A DNA stretch of 64,000 nucleotides. Origin: JACCTU01 sp963848525. GTDB lineage: Bacteria; Actinomycetota; Thermoleophilia; Gaiellales; Gaiellaceae. The stretch is taken from the NCBI GenBank assembly GCA_963848525.1, contig CAWKDZ010000002.1, forward strand, positions 558,001 to 622,000, written 5' to 3'. This document shows, piece after piece, positions 54,843 through 63,633 of this stretch. A program made the position numbers and the translations under genes. Position 1 is the first letter of the stretch; each line of letters opens with the position of its first letter. Under the pieces are notes generated by a model. It saw only the letters and a program-made list of their open reading frames with translations, did no database searches and was not told the origin of the DNA.

Positions 54843-55757
54843 CTACTTGACGGATCCTGCCAGCAGCCCCTGGACGAAGTAGCGCTGGAGCGCGAAGAAG
54901 ACGAGCAGCGGCACGGCCATCAGCAGGAACGCCGACGCGCTGAGGATGTGCCACTCGGCGCCGTAGGTGCCGAGCAGCTGGGTGATCCGCACCGTCATCG
55001 GCAGGTATTGGCCCTCCTGGATGAACACCAGCGCCATCAGCAGGTCGTTCCAGACCCAGAGGAACTGGAAGATCCCGAACGAGGCGAGCGCCGGCACCGA
55101 GAGCGGCAGCACGACGCTGCGGAAGATCTTCCAGTTGGACGCGCCGTCGACCCGCGCCGCCTCGATCAGGTCGCGCGGCAGCGTGACGAAGAAGTTCCGC
55201 AGCAGGAAGATGCAGAACGGCAGCGCGAAGACGGTGTGCGTGAGCCAGATGCCCCAGTACCAGCCGGTGAGCAGGTTCTTGCGGCCGGAGAGCGCCACTC
55301 CGAGCTCCTGGAGCTCGACCAGGATCGGCACGAACGCGCTCTGGATCGGCACGACCATCAGCGCGACGATGAAGAGGAAGATCGTGTCGCGGAGCGGGAA
55401 GCGGATCCACGAGAACGCGTACGCGGCGAGCGAGCCGATGAAGAGCGGCAGAAGCGTGGAGGGGATCGCGATCAGCGCGCTGTTCAGGAAGCTCGGCGCC
55501 ATGTCCTGCGCCTGGAGCACCTGGTCGTAGTTCTTCAGCGTCCAGCTCGTGTCGAACAGCGCCTCCCACCAGCCGCTCGACTGGATGTCGGCGCGCGGGC
55601 GGAACGAGGTCACGAGCAGCCCGACCGTCGGAACGAGCCAGATGACGGCGATCCCGACGAGGACGATGTGCACGGGCGTGCGCCCGACGAACCCGAGCAG
55701 CCTTTCGGAGACCGACTGCCGCGGCCGGACCGCGATCGTCTCGGCTGCCGTCGTCAG
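54843..55757 (-). CDS. Sugar ABC transporter permease (MalG type), CTG start likely
   Basis: This 304-residue inner-membrane subunit has six helices and the EAA loop EAARVDGASNWKIFRSVVLP, which contacts the ATPase. The N-terminal helix is VHIVLVGIAVIWLVPTVGLLVTS, preceded by a charged tail. The first ordinary start is GTG 55673 at the beginning of that helix; the CTG at 55757 overlaps the MalF-type gene stop as CTGA and gives the expected cytoplasmic tail (LTTAAETIAVRPRQSVSERL). It pairs with the MalF-type permease of the same operon. Confidence 0.9.
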   Translation of the reverse strand: MTTAAETIAVRPRQSVSERLLGFVGRTPVHIVLVGIAVIWLVPTVGLLVTSFRPRADIQSSGWWEALFDTSWTLKNYDQVLQAQDMAPSFLNSALIAIPSTLLPLFIGSLAAYAFSWIRFPLRDTIFLFIVALMVVPIQSAFVPILVELQELGVALSGRKNLLTGWYWGIWLTHTVFALPFCIFLLRNFFVTLPRDLIEAARVDGASNWKIFRSVVLPLSVPALASFGIFQFLWVWNDLLMALVFIQEGQYLPMTVRITQLLGTYGAEWHILSASAFLLMAVPLLVFFALQRYFVQGLLAGSVK

Positions 55758-56722
55758 TGCCCCGTCACCGCCTCGGTGCGGAAGCGCCGGATCTGCCAGA
55801 TCATCACGGGGATGATCAGCACCAGCATGACCACGGCGACAGAGGCGCCGTAGCCGCCCTTTCCGTTCTCGAACGTCTCGACGTAGTAGCTGTAGGCGAT
55901 CACGCGGGAAGCCCCGCCCGGACCGCCTGTCGTCATCACATAGATGATGTCGAACACCTTGATCACGTTGATGATCATCCAGACGGTCACGACGGCGATC
56001 GGAAGCGACAGCAGCGGGAGCTGCACGCGCTTGAAGATGTCCCACTCGGTCGCGCCGTCTGTGCGCGCGGCCTCGATCACCTCTTGGGAGATGCCTTTCA
56101 GCGCGGCCGAGAGCACGACCATGACGAAGCCGGTGGACGCCCAGACGTAGCTGATGATGATCGCGTAGTTGACGGTGTCAGCACGGCCGAGCCACGAGAC
56201 CGGCTCTGCGCCGAAGAGGCCGGCGAAACCGTTGAGGACTCCGAGGTCGGGGTCCGGGCTGTAGACGAAGCGCCAGATCACGCCGACAGCGGTGGCGGAG
56301 ATCGCCATCGGCACGAAGATGATCGCCTTGAACGCGGCCTCGTAGCGCACGCGGGTCGCGAGCACGGCCGTGAGCAGGCCGAGGACGATGCACAGCACCG
56401 GGTAGATCACGAGCCACTTGATGTTGTTGACGAGCGCGCCCGACCACGGGAACTCGTCGGTGTCGAGGAACCGGCTGTCGCGCGTGAGCAGACGCTCGTA
56501 GTTCGTGAAGCCGACCCACTCGTCGCCGAAGTTGAGGCCGCGCGTCCGGTTGAAGCTCATCGCCAGCGTCCAGAACACGGGGACGACCAGCCCGAAGGTG
56601 ACCAGGACGAGCGCGGGCGCGATGAACGGGATCGCCTGCCAGCCGCCTTCACGAATCGCGGCCAGCCGCCGCCCCGGGGGTTTCCCGACAACGCTCCCCG
56701 GGGCGACGGCGCCGCTACTCAT
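55754..56722 (-). CDS. Sugar ABC transporter permease (MalF type)
   Basis: This 322-residue permease has six predicted helices, starting FIAPALVLVTFGLVVPVFWTL, and the EAA motif EAARTDGATEWDIFKRVQLP. The order binding protein, MalF type, MalG type is that of carbohydrate uptake (CUT1) systems. ATG 56722 is the natural start, 22 nt after the binding-protein gene. Its product forms a heterodimer with the MalG-type protein. Confidence 0.93.
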   Translation of the reverse strand: MSSGAVAPGSVVGKPPGRRLAAIREGGWQAIPFIAPALVLVTFGLVVPVFWTLAMSFNRTRGLNFGDEWVGFTNYERLLTRDSRFLDTDEFPWSGALVNNIKWLVIYPVLCIVLGLLTAVLATRVRYEAAFKAIIFVPMAISATAVGVIWRFVYSPDPDLGVLNGFAGLFGAEPVSWLGRADTVNYAIIISYVWASTGFVMVVLSAALKGISQEVIEAARTDGATEWDIFKRVQLPLLSLPIAVVTVWMIINVIKVFDIIYVMTTGGPGGASRVIAYSYYVETFENGKGGYGASVAVVMLVLIIPVMIWQIRRFRTEAVTGH

Positions 56723-56744
56723 GTGTTCGCACTACCCGCGGTGG

Positions 56745-58034
56745 CTAACCCGCGAACGCGTCCTCCGCATTCTGTTGGAAGGACTCCAGCTGAGCGTCGA
56801 TCGTGCTCGGGTCCTTGATCACGGTCTGGAGCAGCGTGCCCCAGTCCTCGCCGAGCGCGCCGGGCAGGAGGTCGGAACCGTCGAAGACGAAGGTCTCCGC
56901 GTTTGCGACCTGCTCGGCTTCCTTCTTGACCAGCTCGTTCGGGTACGCGTCCGCCCCCACGCCCTTGTTCGGGGACACGATCGCTCCCGTCGAGACCCAG
57001 ATCTCGCCGGCCTCCGGCGAGGCGAGGTACTCGATCAGCTTCGCGACGTCCTCGTTGTTGACGAACGCCGCCGTGATGTCGCCGCCGCCGACGAGCGGGC
57101 TGCCCTGTGCGTCGTCGATGGTCGGGAACGGGAAGAAGTCGATCGTCTCTCCGGGCTTCAGGTTCGGGTTGACGTCCGCGAGCGCGATCCCGCCGACGAA
57201 GCCGCCCTCCATGTAGAGGTGCGCCTTCGGGTTCGCGGAGAAGACCTGGCCGATCCCGTCGACGAACCCGGTGCCGAGGGCGCCGTCGATGCCGCCGGTC
57301 ACGCTGTCGTCGTTGAGCAGGGCCGTCAATTCCGTGAGCGCGGTCTTGACCGACGCGTCGGTGAAGTCGAGCTCGCCGCCGAAGAGCTGGTTGTACTTGT
57401 CCGGCCCCGCGGTGCGGACGTAGATGTTCTCGAACCAGTCGGTGAGCGTCCACGAGTCCTTCGCACCGAGCGCCCACGGCTTCATCGGGTCGCTGGTGAG
57501 CTCCTGTGTCGTGCTCTTGAGCTCGTCCCAGGTCTCGACCGGCTGGACCTTGTCGTCGGCCGGGTTGTACCAGACGACGCTCTTCGAGTTCGCCTTGGCA
57601 ACGACGCCGTACGCGGTGTCGTCGACCGTCGTCAGGTTCGTCCACGCCTCGCCGTAGTTCTCGTTGATCGCGTCGGGGTCGAGGCCTAGGTCTTCCAGCG
57701 AGATCAGCGAGCCCTCGTTCGCGAGGTCCTCCACGATTCCGGGCCGCGGGATGATCGCGACCATCGGCGGGTTGCCGGCCGCGAGCCGCGAGCGGATCAC
57801 GGGCAGGAAGTCGCGCGCCGTCTCGTACTTCGTCTTGATCCCAGTGTCCTGCGTGAACTGGGCCAGCACCTTCTGGAACGCCTCTTGCTCGCTGCCGCCC
57901 CAGAGCGACAGCACGCTCACTGTGCCTGTCCCTTCGGTCCCCTCCTCGTCGCCGCCGCCACACGCTGAGGCGGCGATCGAGAGCGAGAGGGCCAGGACGA
58001 GCGCCGCGAGATACAGCGCGTGCTTCCTGATCAC
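56745..58034 (-). CDS. Sugar ABC transporter substrate-binding lipoprotein
   Basis: This 429-residue lipoprotein has a signal peptide with the lipobox IAASAC and a CUT1-type solute-binding fold: VSVLSLWGGSEQEAFQKVLA, ARDFLPVIRSRLAAGNPPMV, NSKSVVWYNPADDK and LIEYLASPEAGEIWVSTG. It captures an oligosaccharide outside the cell; the GH38 enzyme in the operon suggests alpha-mannosides. GTG 58034 overlaps the ATPase gene stop as GTGA and also has a GGAGGGAAA site. It follows the ATPase gene, an order less common than binding protein first. Confidence 0.93.
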   Translation of the reverse strand: MIRKHALYLAALVLALSLSIAASACGGGDEEGTEGTGTVSVLSLWGGSEQEAFQKVLAQFTQDTGIKTKYETARDFLPVIRSRLAAGNPPMVAIIPRPGIVEDLANEGSLISLEDLGLDPDAINENYGEAWTNLTTVDDTAYGVVAKANSKSVVWYNPADDKVQPVETWDELKSTTQELTSDPMKPWALGAKDSWTLTDWFENIYVRTAGPDKYNQLFGGELDFTDASVKTALTELTALLNDDSVTGGIDGALGTGFVDGIGQVFSANPKAHLYMEGGFVGGIALADVNPNLKPGETIDFFPFPTIDDAQGSPLVGGGDITAAFVNNEDVAKLIEYLASPEAGEIWVSTGAIVSPNKGVGADAYPNELVKKEAEQVANAETFVFDGSDLLPGALGEDWGTLLQTVIKDPSTIDAQLESFQQNAEDAFAG

Positions 58035-59257
58035 TTTCCCTCCTCCGTGGTTCCGTCGTAGATACCGAGTCCGGTCGATGGATCGAAGAAATGGAGCCCG
58101 TCGACTTCGACGGCGATCTCTGCCGTCTGTCCCGGGCGCGCTTTCGAGCGCGCGCCGAAGCGGCCGACGATCGCCGCGCCCTCGGAGTCGCCGATCGCGG
58201 CCGCCGCGGGCTCGACGGCGCCGGCGTCGCGCGCGAGCTCCTTGACGTCCTCGGTGACCGCGGGCTTCGCGTCGGTGTTCACGTAGACGATCAGCTCCGC
58301 GCCGAGCGCCTCGGTCAGCGCGACCTCGCCCTTGAGGCGGCGGTTCTCGGGCGCGTCCTGCGCAAGCTCGGCATCCTCGAGGTGCTCCGGACGGATCCCG
58401 ATGATCACGTCGCGTCCGTCGAAGTCTTTCAGGGCCGGGCGCGCGTTCAGGCAGGCGTCGCCGAGCTCGATCTGTTGGCTGCCGATCTCCACCGACATTC
58501 CCCCGTTCGCCCGCTCGAGCTTGCCCTCGAGCAGGTTCATCGCCGGGCTGCCGATGAAGCCGCCGACGAAGAGGTTGACCGGGTTGTCGTACAGCTCTTG
58601 CGGGGTCGCGACCTGCTGGAGCTCGCCCTTGCGCATGACTGCGACGCGGTCGCCCATCGTCATTGCCTCGACCTGGTCGTGCGTGACGTAGATCGTGGTC
58701 GTCCCGAGCCGGCTCTGCAGCTGCGAGATCTCCGCGCGCATCTGCACTCGCAGCTTCGCGTCCAGGTTCGAGAGCGGCTCGTCCATCAGGAAGGCCTGCG
58801 GCTGGCGCACGATCGCGCGGCCCATGGCCACGCGCTGGCGCTGCCCGCCGGAGAGCGCGCGCGGCTTGCGGTCGAGGAAGGGCTCGAGGTCGAGCACGCG
58901 CGCGGCGTCGTTGACGCGTGTCTTGATCTCGTCCTTGCTCATCTTCCGGAGCCGCAGCCCGAACGCGATGTTGTCGTAGACCGTGAGGTGCGGGTAGAGC
59001 GCGTAGCTCTGGAAGACCATCGCGATGTCGCGGTTGCGCGGGGCGACGTTGTTGACGACGCGGTCGCCGATCTTCAGCTCGCCTTCGCTGATCTCCTCCA
59101 GCCCCGCGACCATGCGGAGCGCCGTCGTCTTGCCGCAACCGGAGGGACCGACGAGGACCATGAACTCGCCGTCCTCGATCTCGAGGTCGATGCTCGAGAC
59201 CGCCCTCGTGCCGTCGGGGTAGATCTTGCTGACGTTCTCGAACGTCACCTGAGCCAT
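58031..59257 (-). CDS. Sugar ABC transporter ATPase (MalK/UgpC type)
   Basis: This 408-residue ATPase drives carbohydrate import. Its nucleotide-binding domain has Walker A GPSGCGKTTALRM, the Q-loop FQSYALYPHLTVYDN, signature LSGGQRQRVAMGRA, Walker B FLMDEPLSNLDAKL and the H-loop YVTHDQVEAM. A C-terminal TOBE/OB regulatory domain follows (IIGIRPEHLED). It may also serve other CUT1 transporters, as MsmX does. The ATG at 59257 has AAGGGGA upstream. It is the first gene of the operon, controlled by the promoter-operator at 59283-59312. Confidence 0.94.
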   Translation of the reverse strand: MAQVTFENVSKIYPDGTRAVSSIDLEIEDGEFMVLVGPSGCGKTTALRMVAGLEEISEGELKIGDRVVNNVAPRNRDIAMVFQSYALYPHLTVYDNIAFGLRLRKMSKDEIKTRVNDAARVLDLEPFLDRKPRALSGGQRQRVAMGRAIVRQPQAFLMDEPLSNLDAKLRVQMRAEISQLQSRLGTTTIYVTHDQVEAMTMGDRVAVMRKGELQQVATPQELYDNPVNLFVGGFIGSPAMNLLEGKLERANGGMSVEIGSQQIELGDACLNARPALKDFDGRDVIIGIRPEHLEDAELAQDAPENRRLKGEVALTEALGAELIVYVNTDAKPAVTEDVKELARDAGAVEPAAAAIGDSEGAAIVGRFGARSKARPGQTAEIAVEVDGLHFFDPSTGLGIYDGTTEEGK

Positions 59258-59282
59258 CTCGAGTCCCCTTTGTCGACTGCGG

Positions 59283-59312
59283 GTTCTATCTCCCGCAGCG
59301 GGAGTTTTTCAA
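59283..59312 (-). promoter_or_regulatory. Promoter of the sugar ABC operon
   Basis: On the minus strand TTGAAA (59307-59312) and TAGAAC (59283-59288) are separated by 18 nt. The leader to the ATG is about 20 nt and contains the Shine-Dalgarno site. Confidence 0.55.
59290..59304. promoter_or_regulatory. Operator palindrome in the promoter spacer
   Basis: CTCCCGCAGCGGGAG, a 7-bp perfect inverted repeat around one central base, fills the spacer between -35 and -10. This is a classic repressor position, for example for LacI-type sugar regulators. The regulator is not in the window. Confidence 0.6.
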
Positions 59313-59437
59313 CTCAGCGGCCGCCATGTTCATCGAAGCTCAATACCGGTTGGAACTTCGGCCGGTTCGCGAAGCGCAGGCCGACGGGCCGCCTCGCTGC
59401 GGCGGTGCAGGCCGAGGCGCGCCCCACGGCGCCACCC

Positions 59438-59443
59438 TAACCT
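59438..59443 (+). promoter_or_regulatory. -10 box TAACCT of the 59451 gene
   Basis: TAACCT ends 7 nt before the GTG at 59451. Confidence 0.5.
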
Positions 59444-59450
59444 GCGCCGA

Positions 59451-60149
59451 GTGGAACCGCTGCTTGCCTTCGGCGCGGCGCTCGTCTCGCTCCGGCTCGC
59501 AGGGAGCCTCGCGGTCCGCTACCGATCGTCCAGGCGGCCGGAGCTCGCCGCGTGGGCCGCCTCGCTGCTCGCGTACGCGCTTGCGTCCGGTGCGCTCGCG
59601 TGGGGCGCGGCTGCCGGCTGGAACCAGGCCTCCTTTCGCGCCTACTACGTCTGCGGCGCGCTGCTGACCGCCCCGTTGCTGGGCGCCGGCTCGCTGCTGC
59701 TGAACGGCCGACGCTGGGCGGCGCCCGTTGCGCTGCTCTACGCGGGCCTTGCGGTCGGCGTCGGGATCGCCGAGCCGCTCACGGCCGCGGTCGGGGGCAC
59801 GTCGATCCCGGAGGCGCAGGACCACCTCGACTTCGTCCCTGCCCGCCTGCTCGCGATCGTCGGCAACTCGCTCGGCACGCTCGCCGTCGTCGTCGTCGCG
59901 CTGCGGACGATTCGGCGCCGCCCGGTCGGAAACGCGCTCATCCTCGGCGGTGTGGCCGCCGCGGCGGCCGGTAGCGCACTGGCGGGCCTCGGAGTCGCCG
60001 AGACCGCATTCTTCCTGCTAATCGCGGCAGTTCTGCTCTACTCCGGCTTCCTCTGGACCGGTAAGGATTCCTTTAGGCCTCGCTTGAGCGGGCAACAGAG
60101 GCGCTACCCTCGCCGACCGAGGAAACCCGACGTCGGCACTGCGGACTGA
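59451..60149 (+). CDS. Seven-helix membrane protein, unknown function
   Basis: This 232-residue protein has about seven hydrophobic helices (AFGAALVSLRLAGSLAV, LAAWAASLLAYALASGALAW, AYYVCGALLTAPLLGAGSLLL, then four more) and a basic C-terminal tail (RPRLSGQQRRYPRRPRKP). There are no recognisable motifs. The GTG start follows its -10 box. It lies between the sugar ABC operon and the Rpf-like gene and does not obviously belong to either. Confidence 0.65.
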   Translation: MEPLLAFGAALVSLRLAGSLAVRYRSSRRPELAAWAASLLAYALASGALAWGAAAGWNQASFRAYYVCGALLTAPLLGAGSLLLNGRRWAAPVALLYAGLAVGVGIAEPLTAAVGGTSIPEAQDHLDFVPARLLAIVGNSLGTLAVVVVALRTIRRRPVGNALILGGVAAAAAGSALAGLGVAETAFFLLIAAVLLYSGFLWTGKDSFRPRLSGQQRRYPRRPRKPDVGTAD

Positions 60150-60184
60150 TGCGCCGGCCGTGAGGAGCAAGGGGAAGAAACGGG

Positions 60185-60790
60185 ATGCGACGACTGCTTG
60201 CAGCAGCGTGCGTTCTCGTCTTGGCGTGCTGCGCCGGCGTGATCGCACCGAGTTCATCGGCCGAGGGCGAGCCGCAGCCTGCGACGCCCGAGGGCGATTC
60301 GCAGCCTGCGACGCCCGAGACCGAGCTCGACGTCGGCAACGTGCTTCTCCGCGAGATCGAGCGGTACCGGCGCGCGACGTGGCGCTGGGAGCGCCTGATG
60401 CGCCTGCGCCGGACACCGGTCTCGCGCCTCGCCGAGCGCAGCAACGACCGCGAGCACCGGCTCCTGATCCTGCGCGGGTGGAAGGAGCACGCGACACGGC
60501 GCGCCCGCCAGGCGCAGAACTTGCCCCGCAAGCGCGCGTGGCTCTGCATCTACCGGCACGAGCGGCATCCGCGGATGGGCTGGCGCACGCTGACTCGCAA
60601 CGGCTTTTACGGCGGGCTCCAGATGGACCTGTCTTTCCAGCGCAAATACGGCGCTGACCTGCTGCGCAAGAAGGGAACGGCGAACCGCTGGACGCCGCTC
60701 GAACAGATCTGGGTCGCAGAACGCGCCTATCGCGCAGGCCGAGGGTTCTACCCGTGGCCGAACACCGCCCGCGCCTGCGGCCTCATCTGA
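60185..60790 (+). CDS. Secreted transglycosylase-like (Rpf-type) protein
   Basis: This 201-residue exported protein has a signal peptide (LLAAACVLVLACCAGVIA) and a C-terminal lysozyme-like domain of the resuscitation-promoting-factor/transglycosylase type: WLCIYRHERHPRMGWRTLTR, then NGFYGGLQMDLSFQRKYG and LEQIWVAERAYRAGRG. The catalytic Glu is probably that in RHERH. A linker after the signal peptide repeats the unit QPATPE twice. It probably remodels peptidoglycan. The gene converges on an M23 endopeptidase gene, overlapping it by 8 nt, which fits a shared cell-wall role. Confidence 0.85.
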   Translation: MRRLLAAACVLVLACCAGVIAPSSSAEGEPQPATPEGDSQPATPETELDVGNVLLREIERYRRATWRWERLMRLRRTPVSRLAERSNDREHRLLILRGWKEHATRRARQAQNLPRKRAWLCIYRHERHPRMGWRTLTRNGFYGGLQMDLSFQRKYGADLLRKKGTANRWTPLEQIWVAERAYRAGRGFYPWPNTARACGLI

Positions 60791-61637
60791 ACGCCGGCAG
60801 CGGGTTGATCGGGGCTCCCCGCACGCGCACCTCGAAGTGCAGGTGCGGACCGCTCGACACGCCGCTCGAGCCGATTCGGCCGAGCGGATGGCCCACCGGG
60901 ACACGCTGGCCCGGCTTGACGAGGATCGCGGATAGGTGCGCGTACAGCGTGCTCACGCCGAGCTTGTGCTTGAGCGCGACCGTGTTCCCGTAGCCGTCGA
61001 CCCAGCCGGCGACCGTGACGGTCCCGATCCGCGCGGCCAGCACCGGCGTTCCGGCGGGGGCCGGGAAGTCGAGGCCGGTGTGCATGCGTGCTCCGCGCGG
61101 GCCGAAGCCGTCGGTGTGCGGGACGTACAGCGGCGGCGCGAACGAAATCGGTGAGGTCGCGGGCGGCGCCACGAGCGCGCGCATCGTCGCGGGGCCGACG
61201 GCGCCGTCCGGCACGAGCCCGGCCCAGTCCTGGAACCTCAGCACCGCCGCCTCCGTGCGCGGCCCGAAGTGGCCATCGAACGTCCCGGAGGGGAAGCCGC
61301 GCTGCGCGAGCCGGAACTGGAGGGAGGCGACGTCCCAGCCGCGCATCCCGCTCGCGAGCGAGCGCGTCCCCAGGCCGGGCCGGCCGAGCTTGCCGAGCAC
61401 CTTTCGCGTCTGCGGGCCGACGACGCCGTCGACCGTGATCTTCGCGCGCGTCTGGATCTTGCGGACGGCCTTCGCGGTCGCCGGGCCGGGCAGCCCGTCG
61501 ACGCTGCCCTTGTAGACCCCGTGTGCGCGCAGCGCGACCTGAAGCGCGGCGACGCGCGCTTCGCCTGCCGCCCCCGCGGCCGGGGCCGCCAGCGCGAGCG
61601 CCAGGAGGGGCGGAGCGATGATCGCTCCGAAACGCAT
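60783..61637 (-). CDS. Secreted M23 metallopeptidase with two PG-binding domains
   Basis: This 284-residue cell-wall hydrolase has a signal peptide (IIAPPLLALALAAPAAGA), two peptidoglycan_binding_1 domains (LQVALRAHGVYKGSVDGLPG; LQFRLAQRGFPSGTFDGHFG) and a LytM/M23 domain with zinc ligands in RMHTGLDFPAP, the active-site YAHLSAILVK and SSGPHLHFEVRV. It cleaves peptidoglycan cross-bridges. ATG 61637 is the natural start. The leader to the next gene (61638-61682) shows nothing distinctive. Confidence 0.94.
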   Translation of the reverse strand: MRFGAIIAPPLLALALAAPAAGAAGEARVAALQVALRAHGVYKGSVDGLPGPATAKAVRKIQTRAKITVDGVVGPQTRKVLGKLGRPGLGTRSLASGMRGWDVASLQFRLAQRGFPSGTFDGHFGPRTEAAVLRFQDWAGLVPDGAVGPATMRALVAPPATSPISFAPPLYVPHTDGFGPRGARMHTGLDFPAPAGTPVLAARIGTVTVAGWVDGYGNTVALKHKLGVSTLYAHLSAILVKPGQRVPVGHPLGRIGSSGVSSGPHLHFEVRVRGAPINPLPAFR

Positions 61638-61682
61638 CGGGCTGAAGCAGGTTCGTCCCTCGCTCGCGATTTCCTACCGCTG

Positions 61683-61688
61683 TAGGCT
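61683..61688 (+). promoter_or_regulatory. -10 box TAGGCT of the 38-residue protein
   Basis: TAGGCT ends 7 nt before the ATG at 61696. Confidence 0.5.
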
Positions 61689-61695
61689 CCGAGCG

Positions 61696-61812
61696 ATGGG
61701 ACGCGGAGCGAGACCGAAGCGGCGCTGGGCGAACGACCGCCGACGCAAGAAGAAGGAGCGCGAGAAGCGCCGCGCCGAGGCCGCTGCGCCTCGTCCCGCC
61801 CGCGGCCGCTAG
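61696..61812 (+). CDS. Very basic 38-residue protein
   Basis: The product (MGRGARPKRRWANDRRRKKK and then EREKRRAEAAAPRPARGR) is about half Arg/Lys. It could be a small ribosome- or nucleic-acid-associated protein, in the manner of tiny basic ribosomal proteins, but no match can be claimed. Support comes from a -10 box 7 nt before the ATG and from its stop abutting the next ATG (TAGATG). Confidence 0.5.
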   Translation: MGRGARPKRRWANDRRRKKKEREKRRAEAAAPRPARGR

Positions 61813-62265
61813 ATGTCGCTCGACCCGGCGGCCCGCGAGCTGCTCGAGTCGGACTCGATCGCGCACCTCGTCACGCTGAACAGCGACGGCTCGCCGCAGG
61901 TCTCCTGCATCTGGGTCGGCCTCGACGGAGACGAGATCGTCTCGGGGCACCTGCGGATGCAGCAGAAGCTCCGCAACGTCCGCCGCGACCCGCGCGTGGC
62001 GCTGTCGGTGCCGGGCACCGTCGTCCAGCCGCCCGGTCTCAAGCAGTACCTCGTCGTCCACGGCCGGGCCCGGATCGTGGAAGGCGGCGCCCCGGAGCTG
62101 CTCCAGCGGCTCGCCCGCGTGTACCTCGGCCCCGACGTCCGCTTCCCGCCGATGGACGACCCGCCTCAGGGGTTCGTGCTGCGCACGACCGTCGAGCGCG
62201 TCGGCGGCGTCGGACCCTGGGCGTCCTCAACTAGGTCTTCAGCTTCTCGCGCACGAGCTCGTTGA
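61813..62265 (+). CDS. PPOX-class flavin/F420-binding protein
   Basis: This split-barrel protein of the pyridoxamine-5'-phosphate-oxidase superfamily resembles TIGR03618 F420-dependent oxidoreductases: AHLVTLNSDGSPQVSCIWVG, GDEIVSGHLRMQQKLRNVRRD and DPRVALSV. The cofactor, FMN or F420, cannot be told from sequence. The normal end is VGGVGPWA; here 13 more residues run on to 62265, overlapping the convergent gatB gene by 35 nt. A base error near the end is possible. ATG 61813 directly follows the stop of the small basic protein gene. Confidence 0.85.
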   Translation: MSLDPAARELLESDSIAHLVTLNSDGSPQVSCIWVGLDGDEIVSGHLRMQQKLRNVRRDPRVALSVPGTVVQPPGLKQYLVVHGRARIVEGGAPELLQRLARVYLGPDVRFPPMDDPPQGFVLRTTVERVGGVGPWASSTRSSASRARAR

Positions 62266-63633
62266 CCGCGCGGGGGTCGGCCTTGCCCTCCGTCTCCTTC
62301 ATCACCTGGCCGACGAAGAAGCCGAGTAGCCCCTCCTTGCCGCCGCGGTAGGCGGCGACCTGGCCCGGGTTCGCCTCGAGGATCTTCTCGACGAGCGGCG
62401 CCAGCTCGTCCGCATCGGAGACGGCGACCTCTTCGAGGTACGGCGCCGCTTCGAAGCCCTCGTCGCCGCTGCGCGCGATCGCCTCGGCGAAGACCGGACG
62501 CGGTAGGCGCCCGCGCGCCTCGATCAGCTTGCCGAGCTCCTCGCCGTCGACCGCGTCGGGGTCGACGCCCGCGCCCGCGAGCTCGTTCATGACGACGTTC
62601 GCGACCGCATGCCGGTCACCCGGCGTGCGCCCGTAGAGCCCGTCGCGACCGCTCGTGACGAGTCCCTCGGCCAGGTCGAAGCCGAGCTCCGACTCGAGCC
62701 GGCGCACGCGGGCGCCGGGCAGCTCGCCGAGCTCGCCTCGCAGCCGCTCGACGACCTCGCGGTCGGCTCGATCGGGACGAGGTCCGGCTCGGGGAAGTAG
62801 CGGTAGTCCTCCGCCTCCTCCTTCGTCCGCCGCGCGGTCAGCTTGCCGGTGGCGGCGTGGAAGTCGAGCGTCTGCTGGACGACCTTGCCGCCGGACTCCC
62901 AGACGCCGATCTGCCGCTCGACCTCCGCCTCGATCCCGCGGGCGATGAAGCCGAACGAGTTCATGTTCTTCAGCTCGGTGCGCGTGCGGTAGCCGGTCTC
63001 GCCCACCTCGCGGACGGAGACGTTCGCGTCGGCGCGCAGCGTGCCCTTCTCCATCTCCGCGTCCGAGATCCCGAGCTCGACGATCGTCTGGCGCAGGAGC
63101 TGGAGGAAGCGCTTCGCCTCGTCCGCCGAGCGCAGGTCGGGCGCGGTGACGATCTCGACGAGCGGCGTGCCGCCGCGGTTGAAGTCGACGTTCGTGTGTG
63201 CGGCGCCGCCGATCCGACCTCCTGCGCCACCGACGTGGACGTTCTTGGCCGCGTCCTCCTCGAGGTGCGCGCGCACGATGCCGACCTCGTGGTCGCCGTC
63301 GGCCTCGGGCAGCGTGAAGACGCCGTTCGAGCAGAACGGGATGTCGTACTGCGAGATCTGGTAGCCCTTCGGCAGGTCGGGATAGAAGTACTGCTTGCGG
63401 TGGAAGAGCGCGCGCTCGGCGATCTCGCAGCCGAGCGCGAGCCCGAGCTTCACCGTCCACTCGATCGCCAGCCGGTTCGGCACCGGCAGCGCGCCGGGGT
63501 GCGCGAGGCAGACCGGACAGGTGTGCGTGTTCGGCCGCTCCGCGTACGCGACCTCGCACGCGCAGAACATCTTCGTGCGCGTCTTCAGGTGGACGTGGAT
63601 CTCGAGCCCGACGACGGGTTCCCACTCAGCCAC
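62231..63633 (-). CDS. gatB: Asp-tRNA(Asn)/Glu-tRNA(Gln) amidotransferase subunit B, frameshifted
   Basis: GatB holds and phosphorylates mischarged Glu-tRNA(Gln) and receives ammonia from GatA. The N-terminus EPVVGLEIHVHLKTRTKMFC, the zinc cysteines in NTHTCPVCLAHPGALPVPN, SQYDIPFCSNGVF and NRGGTPLVEIVT are intact. The frame breaks at about 62763 in PEPDLVPIEP: adding one G restores DREVVERLRGELGELPG and the tail to LVREKLKT (467 residues). Since the gene is normally essential in organisms without GlnRS, the break is almost certainly a sequence error. GTG 63633 overlaps gatA by 8 nt. Confidence 0.92.

Noticed and set aside
52594..54882. Long plus-strand open frame opposite the GH38 gene
   Set aside because: Antisense of a conserved enzyme; composition is typical of reverse-frame GC-rich sequence and no motif is present.
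61638..61695. Riboswitch (cyclic di-AMP type) before the cell-wall hydrolase genes
   Set aside because: The gap is under 60 nt and lacks the conserved elements; none was seen before the Rpf-like gene either.
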